Positions 17,700 to 24,998 of a stretch of 64,000 nt of DNA are shown one piece after another. Location of the stretch: the NCBI RefSeq assembly GCF_015553355.1, contig NZ_JADNGN010000001.1, positions 137,388-201,387 on the forward strand, read 5' to 3'. The stretch comes from Collinsella aerofaciens (GTDB lineage Bacteria > Actinomycetota > Coriobacteriia > Coriobacteriales > Coriobacteriaceae). Under the pieces are notes generated by a model that was given only the letters and a program-made list of their open reading frames with translations, had not been told where the DNA came from and ran no database searches. Within the stretch, counting starts at the first letter, position 1; each line of letters starts with the position of its first letter. The position numbers were made by a program, and so were the translations under genes.

Positions 17700-18686
17700 A
17701 TGGCGTTGAGCAAGGCATCATGCACCGGTCGCGGATTGATTCCGGCAATTGGTGGACATGTGCACCGCATGTTCGATGAGGGTGAAGACGACCTGTTTTC
17801 GCTGAGCCTTGACGATGTGATGGATGATCGCCCGTGGACCGCCGACGAACTCATGGGCGGCGGGGCTCGCCCGTCAAACCCCAATCCCGCACTTGCGCCT
17901 AAGCCCGCATCTGCGCCGACTCCTGCGCAGTCGGCTGTTTCGACGCCCGCGCCTACACCCGCACCCACTTCGGCGCCCACGCCCGCTCCCCGCCCCGCAA
18001 GCGACCCGTCCGAGACGGCGGCATTTCTCGCAGCAGCGACGCAGGGCAAATCGGCCGACAGCACTGTTATGTACAGCGCCCAGCAGTTGCCTGTTCCTGC
18101 GGCACGCAAGCCTCCGGTCACAAGGCTCGATGAGCCCGTTGCCCATCAGGTTGTCCACGATTCCTGGGCTGCAGCCGATCTGGATGAGACCTCTACCGGC
18201 ATGCCGGCGCTCGATGTTCCAGTTAACCCGCTTTTTGCCGCCAACACGAGCGCCGCGGGCTATGAGGGCGGTGCGGCATATTCCGATTATTCCGATGGCT
18301 ATGCTGGCACCGGTCGCATCGAGACCGAGGATTATGGCACCGCATCGAGCGATTATCTCAACGATCCGTACGCTGCCACGCCTGCACCGGAATATGACCC
18401 GGAGGCCGCGTCCGCACCGGCGTATACCAAAAGCACGGGCGAAGAGCGCTTCGCCGATTATTACGCCGAGGAAAAGGCGCTGCGTTTCTCGGAATTTCCG
18501 CAGGCAGTCAAGGTTGCCTTTATCGCCATTGTCATTGCCCTGCTCGGCGCCATTGCGTTTGAGGGATTCCAGCTGTTCCGCGGCCCCACCGCGTCCGAAT
18601 CGGCAACGCAGCAAAAAGAGGACGACAACCAGTACCTGGACATCAACACCCTCAAGGGCGACCCCAACGACGGGGACGACGAGTAG
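17700..18686 (+). CDS. Hypothetical single-pass membrane protein, Pro/Ala-rich
   Basis: I do not recognise this 328-residue protein. It has an acidic N-terminal region (GEDDLFSLSLDDVMDD), a long Pro/Ala-rich low-complexity linker (about residues 60-110), a Tyr/Asp-rich middle, one membrane segment (VAFIAIVIALLGAIAFEGF, about residues 277-295) and a short acidic tail. With no N-terminal signal peptide, a large cytoplasmic part anchored near the C-terminus is likely. The start is set by GAAAGGA upstream of the ATG. It begins the accessory segment between the two purine gene groups. Confidence 0.7.
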   Translation: MALSKASCTGRGLIPAIGGHVHRMFDEGEDDLFSLSLDDVMDDRPWTADELMGGGARPSNPNPALAPKPASAPTPAQSAVSTPAPTPAPTSAPTPAPRPASDPSETAAFLAAATQGKSADSTVMYSAQQLPVPAARKPPVTRLDEPVAHQVVHDSWAAADLDETSTGMPALDVPVNPLFAANTSAAGYEGGAAYSDYSDGYAGTGRIETEDYGTASSDYLNDPYAATPAPEYDPEAASAPAYTKSTGEERFADYYAEEKALRFSEFPQAVKVAFIAIVIALLGAIAFEGFQLFRGPTASESATQQKEDDNQYLDINTLKGDPNDGDDE

Positions 18687-18757
18687 CGAGGGCTGAAGGC
18701 GGCCGCAGGATCCCGCATCCAGCACCGGCTTCTAAGTGCTGTTTTGTCATCCAGCTA

Positions 18758-18838
18758 CACTTTTCCGAAGTTTTAAGGTGCCTATTTCGACTCTTTTCCG
18801 TACTTTTACACGGCTGATTTCGACACTTTTCCGAATGA
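18758..18838. repeat. Tandem 33-bp repeat, 2.4 copies
   Basis: Units start at 18758, 18791 and 18824, each beginning C(A/T)CTTTTCCG and the first two ending ATTTCGA; the third is cut short. The period is exactly 33 bp. It sits in the 365-bp gap 18687-19051, which otherwise holds the structured leader listed next. Confidence 0.7.
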
Positions 18839-18964
18839 AAGCCGAATAATCACTTGGAAAACCAACGCCGTTCACGCGTCATTTCGCAGGCGGCGCTTGA
18901 TTTCTGTCCGTGCGCGCTGATAGACTCCATCTTGCCCGCAAGGAGCGGGCGCGTTTTATCCAGA

Positions 18965-19032
18965 GTCGGGGTAGAGAGTTGGCTCCACGATCCCGACGCC
19001 AACCGGCCAAGAGGCACGGTGGCCCTGCCAAC
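18965..19032 (+). promoter_or_regulatory. Structured 5' leader with potential H-type pseudoknot
   Basis: GTCGGG (18965-18970) pairs with CCCGAC (18992-18997), and GTTGGC (18978-18983) pairs with GCCAAC (18998-19003); the interleaved order gives an H-type pseudoknot with adjoining stems. A second GCCAAC at 19027-19032 offers an alternative partner next to the AAAGGAGT Shine-Dalgarno sequence. A weak promoter (TTGATT, 18 bp, TAGACT) and a GCCCGC/GCGGGC hairpin with GCGTTTTA (18934-18957) lie upstream. It matches no riboswitch class I recognise. Confidence 0.45.
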
Positions 19033-19051
19033 ATCGATGAAAGGAGTCCGT

Positions 19052-19492
19052 ATGGACAATTTCTCCGTGCGCAGTGAGCGCAACTTCCACAACCTGGTCG
19101 CACAGCCAAAACGCATGCATCTTCTGGACAAGCCGAACGGCTACGCCTCGGCCATGGTCAAGAGCAGTCTCTCCCACCAGATGCGCTTTACGGTGCAGCA
19201 GCTCGAGGAAGAGCTCCGTGCCGCCGGCGGCCCGCACGTACTGCAGATCAGGCTGTCCGGCGACAACTCGCGCGAGCCGTCCAGCTGGAAGCTCTTCGCC
19301 GACGGCGTATGCGTTGCGGACGGATCTGGCACCTTTGCCCGTGAGTGCTTCTGCGAGGGAGCCAAGGTGTTCCTGGATCTGTGTCGCGATGCCGTCGAGA
19401 CTGCCGAACTGCGCCAGCGGAGCCAGAGGGAGTATGAGCTGCTGAGTGCCACCCGCGGGATTGCGGGGGGTGTAGGAACAGAAGCCTCATGA
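19052..19492 (+). CDS. Hypothetical protein, 146 residues
   Basis: Function not recognised. The soluble protein starts MDNFSVRSERNFHNLVAQPK and has mixed alpha/beta character, with HVLQIRLSGD and a WKLFADGVCVADGSG strand region, and a helical C-terminal part. AAGGAG 5 nt upstream fixes the start. The 123-nt leader before it holds a possible pseudoknot, which suggests regulated expression. No membrane segment or signal peptide is visible. Confidence 0.7.
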   Translation: MDNFSVRSERNFHNLVAQPKRMHLLDKPNGYASAMVKSSLSHQMRFTVQQLEEELRAAGGPHVLQIRLSGDNSREPSSWKLFADGVCVADGSGTFARECFCEGAKVFLDLCRDAVETAELRQRSQREYELLSATRGIAGGVGTEAS

Positions 19493-19799
19493 CGGTGGCC
19501 TCAGCTGGAATGACGTATCGCTCGATGAATGATCTCAACAACGTAGCCGATGCGCCGCATTTCACCTCAAAGGCATTGAGCGATCGGGAGACGTCCAGCA
19601 TTTCTTTGATATCCCCAATTGATTGTTCCGAGAAAGTCTCTTCATGTCCTTATAATCGCCCTTACGAGAAACGTGGACGAGACAGGCGTCCATATGCCGT
19701 CTCTAAACTAACGAGCCGTTCGCGGAAAGAACATCTGGCTAGCATGGGCCAAAGATATACTGGTATCGCTGCAACAATTATGGAAGATCGGCACCACCA
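19493..19799 (+). promoter_or_regulatory. Intergenic region with a consensus -10 box
   Basis: This 307-bp stretch has no convincing gene. It contains TATAAT at 19651-19656 facing the surface protein gene, without a good -35, and a short GAGAC...GTCTC hairpin near 19678-19703. The resulting leader would be about 140 nt. Confidence 0.35.
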
Positions 19800-21614
19800 A
19801 TGACCTCCTTGAAATTCTCCAGGCGCTTCGCGCTTAGCCTGCTCGCCTCGCTGTCCACCACCGTAGCGCTTGCTTTGCCCTCAACCGCCCTAGCCGCGTC
19901 GGACCCGAACCCGCCCAGCATCTCCAACGTGACGATATCCGCGACGACAGTCACGGCCGGCTCCACGCTGCATGTCGGCTATAGCGTCGATGACCCTGAC
20001 GGGGTACGGTCCGTCACGCCCATAGTCGAAGTCGTTGTCGAAAACGATACCGGAGACCATGGAATCAGTTCCCGTCTCGCCTTCTCGTCGACCGGCAACA
20101 CGACCGCGGGCTTCGATATCTCCACCTCCCCGAGCGACCGGCCCTGCAGGTACCGGATCATCGGCCTCGGCGTGACCGATAGTCTTGGATGGGTTACCGA
20201 TGTCTACGACACGACGTATGCCGAGGAGAAGGGGCTCGACTGTCCGACCTTCACCACCGACCCCCTCGAGTATGAGGTGACCGAGGGACCCGAGGACCAA
20301 AACCCGCCGACCGTGTCCTCCGTGTCGCTCTCGAGCAGGGAGGTCGCAACCGGTGCCGACTTCCACATCTCTTGGACCGTCTCCGATGCCGACGGCGTTC
20401 GTTCCGTTTCCCCCATACTGCGGCAGGGCTGGGAGAATTCGGACGACGGCTGCTCTGTTTCGTCAGCCTATTATCACGGAGGCTCGTCTATCGACGGGTT
20501 TGACCTCACATTCGACAGCAATAGGATCGGAAGGCACAGGCTGATCGGCCTTTCGGTCACCGATGGCCTAGGGTTCGAGACCGATGTGTACGAGAGTTCC
20601 TACGCCAGGGCCAACGGCATTTCGGGCGCGACTTTCTCGGTTGGCGACCCGAGCGAGCTGTGCTTCGAGGTGACCGGCAGCGCGATCGACCGGAACCCGC
20701 CCACGGTCTCGAACGTTTCCATCTCCGCGAAGAGGGTCCCCGTCGGCGGGATCCTCCGTATCTATTGCAATGTAGGCGACGCGGACGGCGTAAAGTCTGT
20801 CTCCCCGATCCTCGGCGACCCCGGCTATGTCGAGGACCCGAACTCTTTAAAGACCCGCAAAACGTTGAGCTGCAGCTACGATGCGGCAAGGGGCTATATC
20901 GAAATCGAGTTCCCCACGTCGCTCTCGATGGGCTCGTTTGAAATCCAAGCCCTCGCGGTCCTCGACAAGACGGGCCACGAGACCTTCGTCTACAGCTCCG
21001 CCTACGCCGAGCGTAACGGCAAGACCGGCGTTCAGACCTTTGATGTCGACGACGCGGGGGACGTCACCTTCGACGTGACCGCTCCGCTGTATGCCGCCAC
21101 CAAGGGCGACGGGCAGGCGTATGCAAAGGACGGCGAGGCCGGTCTGACCTTCCGCTTCAGCGGTCCTCTCGATGAGTTCACGCGTCTCCTCGTGGACGGA
21201 ACTGAGGTCTCCGCCGAGAACTACACCGCAACCAGGGGCAGCACGATTATCGAGCTCAGGCCGTCCTACCTGGACACGCTCGCCGCCGGCGGACACACCG
21301 TCACGGCCGTCTGGAAGGACGGGACGGCAACCGATGCGTCCTTCACCGTGGAGGGGAAGGCCCAAGGGGAGCAGGCGGGCGGAAAGACCGACGTAGATTC
21401 ACCCGGCGACAACAAAAGTGATCCTGCCACTCCTGAAAAGGACGCCGACGAGGCGGCTACAAAAAAGTCGGGACGCACGACAGCCGATGAACCAAATCTC
21501 GCTGCAACCGGCGACTCCACTTGGATGGCCAGCATCGCATTGGCCATGGCGGCCACGACCTGCTTCACGGCAGCGAGAAGGCTTGAGCCCAAGCAGCATA
21601 GGCACGAACAGTAG
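19800..21614 (+). CDS. Cell-wall-anchored surface protein with Ig-like repeats
   Basis: The 604-residue protein has a signal peptide (residues 1-33, ending ALPSTALAA), then three repeats of about 130 residues starting at 37, 168 and 299, each opening NPPxVSxVSIS and containing DxDGVxSVxPI. Residues about 430-520 form an X2-like module (LLVDGTEVSAENYTATRGST). A charged linker leads to LAATG (567-571), a membrane segment and a basic tail, a sorting signal of the LAXTG kind used by class E sortases. No enzyme motif is seen; adhesion is a guess. AGG arginine codons are frequent, unlike the neighbours. Confidence 0.85.
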   Translation: MTSLKFSRRFALSLLASLSTTVALALPSTALAASDPNPPSISNVTISATTVTAGSTLHVGYSVDDPDGVRSVTPIVEVVVENDTGDHGISSRLAFSSTGNTTAGFDISTSPSDRPCRYRIIGLGVTDSLGWVTDVYDTTYAEEKGLDCPTFTTDPLEYEVTEGPEDQNPPTVSSVSLSSREVATGADFHISWTVSDADGVRSVSPILRQGWENSDDGCSVSSAYYHGGSSIDGFDLTFDSNRIGRHRLIGLSVTDGLGFETDVYESSYARANGISGATFSVGDPSELCFEVTGSAIDRNPPTVSNVSISAKRVPVGGILRIYCNVGDADGVKSVSPILGDPGYVEDPNSLKTRKTLSCSYDAARGYIEIEFPTSLSMGSFEIQALAVLDKTGHETFVYSSAYAERNGKTGVQTFDVDDAGDVTFDVTAPLYAATKGDGQAYAKDGEAGLTFRFSGPLDEFTRLLVDGTEVSAENYTATRGSTIIELRPSYLDTLAAGGHTVTAVWKDGTATDASFTVEGKAQGEQAGGKTDVDSPGDNKSDPATPEKDADEAATKKSGRTTADEPNLAATGDSTWMASIALAMAATTCFTAARRLEPKQHRHEQ

Positions 21615-21633
21615 CTCAAAGCGAACTCAACTG

Positions 21634-21669
21634 GGAAGGGCAGATGGATAGCCGTCCTTCTCTTATAAT
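21634..21669 (+). terminator. Weak terminator and following -10 box
   Basis: GAAGGGC (21634-21641 area) pairs imperfectly with GCCGTCCTTC (21651-21660) and is followed by TCTTATAATC. The TATAAT at 21664-21669 may in turn serve the next gene, 128 bp downstream. Confidence 0.35.
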
Positions 21670-21796
21670 CAACCCAATCCGCTGAAATGCAATCAGTTAA
21701 CGAGTTTCGCCAGACGCTCGGCCTCTACCTCGCTCTAGCAAGCCACCAGGCGATGAGATAATGCCCACGACTATCAACGTAAGCAAGGAGCGCGCT

Positions 21797-23032
21797 ATGG
21801 CAGACAACGAGACCAAACCCTCGGCGAACGACGGCCGAGAGGAGCTCGTGGCAAAACAGCTCGCATCGACCAAAATCCACCTCGCGCTCACTCAGAAGCG
21901 GGTGGACGTCTCCGGCGCCATCAAGCTACCGCTCGAGCGAATTCCCCAACTCGGCGTGGCGTTCGCCTCGCTCCCCTCGATGTTTCGCACCGTCACCAAC
22001 ACGGTGAGCGTGCCCACGCTGCTCCAGGCGACTGACAAATATGGTAACCCGCTCGATCCGTCGAAACTCAACTCGTTCAAGGACGGCAGCGGTCTCACAG
22101 GGGGCTACCGCGACGCCGCCAAGGGCCTTGGGCAGGCGCGCTTCCACGTAGTCGAGGGCGACATCGCCACGAGCGTCACGCAGGTGCCTTACGATCCAAC
22201 ATCGCTATTCATGGCAGCCGCAATCGCGCAGATAAACCAAAAGCTCGACTCCATCCAGGAGTCCGTCGACGAAATGTTCGAGTACATGCGTCAGCGCGAC
22301 AAGGCCAACATGCGTGGCAGCCTCAAGACGCTCGCAGACATCCTCAACGGTTACGGACTCAACTACGGCAACGCCACCTACATGGCAAACGCCCATATGA
22401 AGGTGCTCGACATCAAGCAGTCGTCCGCGCAGGACATGGAACTCTTCCGCTCGCAGGCACAGGCAGATCTGAAAAAGAAAGGGTTCATCGAGGTGCGAGA
22501 CGGCTTGGGCAGACGCCTCGACAAGGTGCTCGACTACCTCAAAGACTGCCAGCTCGCCACCTACATCCACGCGTTCTCGCTGTTCCTCGAACCCATGCTC
22601 GCCCAGAACTTCGAGCCCGCAAAGCTCGCGGACGCCACTGCGAAGATCGAGGCTGATTCGATCGCGTACCGCGAGCTCTACACCGACTGCTACAACGCAC
22701 TCGAAGCGGGGGCTGTCGACACCGTCGATGCGGCACTGCTGGGCGGTATCGCGTCCGCGGGCAAATTGCTCGGTCACGCCATCGCAAAGACCCCCGTGGG
22801 CGACCATACACTCATCGACGAGGCGCCCGAAGGCGCAGGAGAGAGCATCGGAAAGTTCAACGACAAGCAATCCGAGAAACTCCTCGAAAAGCTCCATCAG
22901 GCAAAGACGCCCGACGTCACGCCGTTCAAGCAGAGCGTAAAGGAGATCGACACCCTCTACAACCGCCCCGCGCAGATCGCCGTGGACGCCGAGAACGTCT
23001 ACATCTTGCCTGCCAAGCAGCAGGAAGAGTAA
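21797..23032 (+). CDS. Hypothetical helical protein, 411 residues
   Basis: I do not recognise this family. The protein is soluble-looking and mostly helical: charged N-terminus (MADNETKPSANDGREELVAK), a helical stretch AAAIAQINQKLDSIQESVDE (about residues 140-160) with heptad-like spacing, and a short Gly/Ala-rich hydrophobic patch ALLGGIASAGKLLGHAIA (about 312-329). No signal peptide. AAGGAG upstream supports the ATG at 21797. It neighbours the surface protein and an exonuclease, with no clear operon. Confidence 0.7.
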   Translation: MADNETKPSANDGREELVAKQLASTKIHLALTQKRVDVSGAIKLPLERIPQLGVAFASLPSMFRTVTNTVSVPTLLQATDKYGNPLDPSKLNSFKDGSGLTGGYRDAAKGLGQARFHVVEGDIATSVTQVPYDPTSLFMAAAIAQINQKLDSIQESVDEMFEYMRQRDKANMRGSLKTLADILNGYGLNYGNATYMANAHMKVLDIKQSSAQDMELFRSQAQADLKKKGFIEVRDGLGRRLDKVLDYLKDCQLATYIHAFSLFLEPMLAQNFEPAKLADATAKIEADSIAYRELYTDCYNALEAGAVDTVDAALLGGIASAGKLLGHAIAKTPVGDHTLIDEAPEGAGESIGKFNDKQSEKLLEKLHQAKTPDVTPFKQSVKEIDTLYNRPAQIAVDAENVYILPAKQQEE

Positions 23033-23073
23033 CGATACGCGACAGGCACGCGCCATGCAGACAGCTAACGCCC

Positions 23074-23808
23074 CTACCTTCCCGCCGCCTTCAGCTTCAG
23101 CAGCAGGTCGCCCAGCTCGGGGCACTTGCTAGAAAGGCGCGTCTGAGCTCGCTCGCCCATCCCCCACCGCTGGCGGACTTCCTGGGCGCGCGGGCTCACG
23201 CGGTAGTCCCCGTCCATCACCTGCTTGAGCAGCTTGGCGGTCACGCGCGCATCGGCAAGGGCGCTGTGGGCGTGACCCGTCGGCTCGTCGAACTCGATGC
23301 CAAACCACGTCGCCGCGTCACTCAAAGAGACGCACCCGTGGCTGCCCACGTCCATGATCGAGGTGTAAAACGCCTGCAGGTCGGCCCAGTCCGTAGGAAA
23401 TGCGGAAAGATCAATGTGCTTTGCCTGGCACTCGGTCAAAAGCTGTCGACGGTCCGCCCCGCTCCAGCAAACCACCTGTGCGGAGTAGCGACCGATCCAA
23501 TCGCTGAGCCTTTTGATTACCATGTAGAGCGGATCGGCCATCGCAGTGTCCACGGCCGATATCCCCGTAAGCTCGCGGACGGAAAACGCAACGCCTTCGG
23601 TAAATTCCGTCTGCACAAACTGCGAGAACTCGCCCATAACGTTGCCGTGGTAATCGAGCTTGACGGCGCCGACCTCGATAATCTCATTGCGCAGCCCACG
23701 TCGCTGGCGCTGCTTTGGCACCGGCGCAAACTCAAAGTCCAGCACAATCTGGCGCGCAAAGTTCGTCGTATCGATAGCCGAGATATCCGGCGTCTTTTTG
23801 TCTGGCAC
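23074..23808 (-). CDS. DEDDh-type 3'-5' exonuclease family protein
   Basis: The 244-residue protein has the DnaQ/exonuclease fold: LDFEF with Asp24 and Glu26, Asp119 in the middle motif, and HAHSALADARV with His181 and Asp186, completing the DEDDh set. The N-terminal half reads EIIEVGAVKLDYHGNVMGEF as in oligoribonuclease- and epsilon-like exonucleases. The translation starts at a GTG preceded by GGAGAAAGG. It is converging with the hypothetical gene before it and could act in DNA repair or RNA turnover. Confidence 0.82.
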   Translation of the reverse strand: MPDKKTPDISAIDTTNFARQIVLDFEFAPVPKQRQRRGLRNEIIEVGAVKLDYHGNVMGEFSQFVQTEFTEGVAFSVRELTGISAVDTAMADPLYMVIKRLSDWIGRYSAQVVCWSGADRRQLLTECQAKHIDLSAFPTDWADLQAFYTSIMDVGSHGCVSLSDAATWFGIEFDEPTGHAHSALADARVTAKLLKQVMDGDYRVSPRAQEVRQRWGMGERAQTRLSSKCPELGDLLLKLKAAGR

Positions 23809-24038
23809 GGTCAGGGCCTTTCTCCGTCAACTGCCGCTCGTTACATAGGCGGCTACATTGCCGTAAGGATAGGAACCCGTGCGGACATGAAAGCGGGACG
23901 CAATATACCATGCGCCAAGCACACGCCATGCAGACGGCCCCAAGAGAGTCGACCGCTCTATTCAAATGCATGAAAAAGATTTAGGCCCGGTGACTTGAAT
24001 CAGCGGTCATCCCGGGCCCATCAGAGCTCGTAGAGCTC

Positions 24039-24137
24039 TTGGTTGCTTTGGTCTTGCTCTTCACGGCGCTTATCGAACTTTCCGAGGCACTCAAGCAGCA
24101 TTCGAAGCATAACAAGTCGCTGCCATTAAGGCACTGA
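24039..24137 (+). CDS. Possible hydrophobic micro-ORF, type I toxin-like
   Basis: A TTG-initiated frame of 32 residues reads LVALVLLFTALIELSEALKQ and ends in a polar HSKHNKS tail, the one-helix-plus-charged-tail layout of small membrane toxins. An intrinsic terminator follows 16 bp later. Against it: no good Shine-Dalgarno sequence, and the frame stays open upstream without a better start. A 29-residue frame on the opposite strand (24021-24110) followed by a hairpin is an equal alternative. The rest of 23809-24266 shows no gene. Confidence 0.3.
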   Translation: MVALVLLFTALIELSEALKQHSKHNKSLPLRH

Positions 24138-24152
24138 CCTCTTGACCAAGCA

Positions 24153-24201
24153 ACGGCGCTGCCCAGCTCCACTCTACTTGGGCTGCCGTCGATTTTATTT
24201 T
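24153..24201 (+). terminator. Intrinsic terminator after the micro-ORF
   Basis: ACGGC (24153-24157) and GCCCA pair with TGGGC and GCCGT (24185-24189), followed by GATTTTATTTT. The U-rich tail makes this a good plus-strand terminator, and no longer gene explains it. Confidence 0.65.
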
Positions 24202-24266
24202 ACCCGCGGACGCCAGGTCTAACAAATGGATTTTCGGTAATGGAAGCACGGCGCCCCGCAAAACCA

Positions 24267-24846
24267 CTACGTCCCAAGTGCCGCCAAGGGGATCACTGCC
24301 ACGCCATCGTCGCGTGTGTTGGCAGTGCTTCCCTTTCCAACCACAACCGCCAAAAACGCCGGCGCGGCATTCTGGGCGGCAGGATTGGAGAGCACTTTCC
24401 TCTCCAGCGCCTTAAGATTTCTCGCTCCATCGTCTGCTTTCGCATCACTCAGCTTGACCTCGATGGCTCCCCAGCGCCCGTCGTGCTCAACGATCAGATC
24501 GACCTCAAGGCCCTTCTCATCTCAGAAATAATGGACACTGTTGTCGACACCGCCGTAGGTGGAAAGGAACACGCGCACGTCGCGCAGAACGAGGTTCTCA
24601 AAGAGCATCCCCAACGTTTGCATATCGCCAAGCAACCGCCCAGGGGTAGCCCCCAGCAACGCCGCCGCAAGTGACGGGTCACAGAAGTAGCGCTTGGGGC
24701 GCACGCGAACGCGGGCCATCGAGCGCACATACTGGCTTGCTCTCTCGCACAAGCTCGTCCGAAAACCCAAGGTTTGCAGGTCACCGCTCCTGCAGCACCA
24801 GCGGGCGACGTCATCCTGCGAAATTACGCCATTCTCAATGCAGTTT
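24267..24846 (-). pseudogene. Decayed AAA ATPase (DUF4143 type), C-terminal remnant
   Basis: A single minus-strand frame reads ...RVRVRPKRYFCDPSLAAALL, then DMQTLGMLFENLVLRDVRVF, then HYF followed by a TGA, then DEKGLEVDLIVEHDGRWGAI and a normal end. This is the C-terminal part of the DUF4143-bearing ATPase family, including its nuclease-like E-V-D...E-V-K motif. The TGA (around 24521) replaces a position usually held by Arg (CGA to TGA). The ATPase domain is missing upstream. It lies just before an intact ATPase of a related class and is probably dead. Confidence 0.75.
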
Positions 24847-24924
24847 TTACGCCGTTTTCATTGTAGGTTTTACGCTCGGCATCCTTGGCGCGGCGCTTGC
24901 TCAACCACCGGACCAGCGAATTGC

Positions 24925-24977
24925 CCGGATTCTGGGACGTGCTTTCCGCCAAAGGGAAAGCGCGTCCCATTCCGAGC
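24925..24977. repeat. Remnant of the 46-bp hairpin repeat
   Basis: The right half of one unit (ending GGGACGTGCTTTCC at 24947) is followed by the left half of another (GGAAAGCGCGTCCCATTCCG from 24955). The sequence matches units of the arrays at 26517 and 28138. It lies next to the 3' end of the intact ATPase gene. Confidence 0.65.
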
Positions 24978-24998
24978 ATCACATCAGAGCGCGCTTGG

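Noticed and set aside
19489-19803. 104-codon plus-strand frame between the 146-residue protein and the surface protein
   Set aside because: It overlaps the previous stop and the next start, has no ribosome-binding site, and no recognisable sequence.
23981-24172. Minus-strand frame of 63 codons
   Set aside because: Serine-rich, no ribosome-binding site, overlaps a hairpin; the hydrophobic plus-strand frame is a better but still weak candidate.
24519-24524. In-frame TGA in the ATPase remnant as selenocysteine
   Set aside because: Family members have Arg there, the codon differs by one base (CGA), and the gene also lacks its ATPase domain; decay is simpler.
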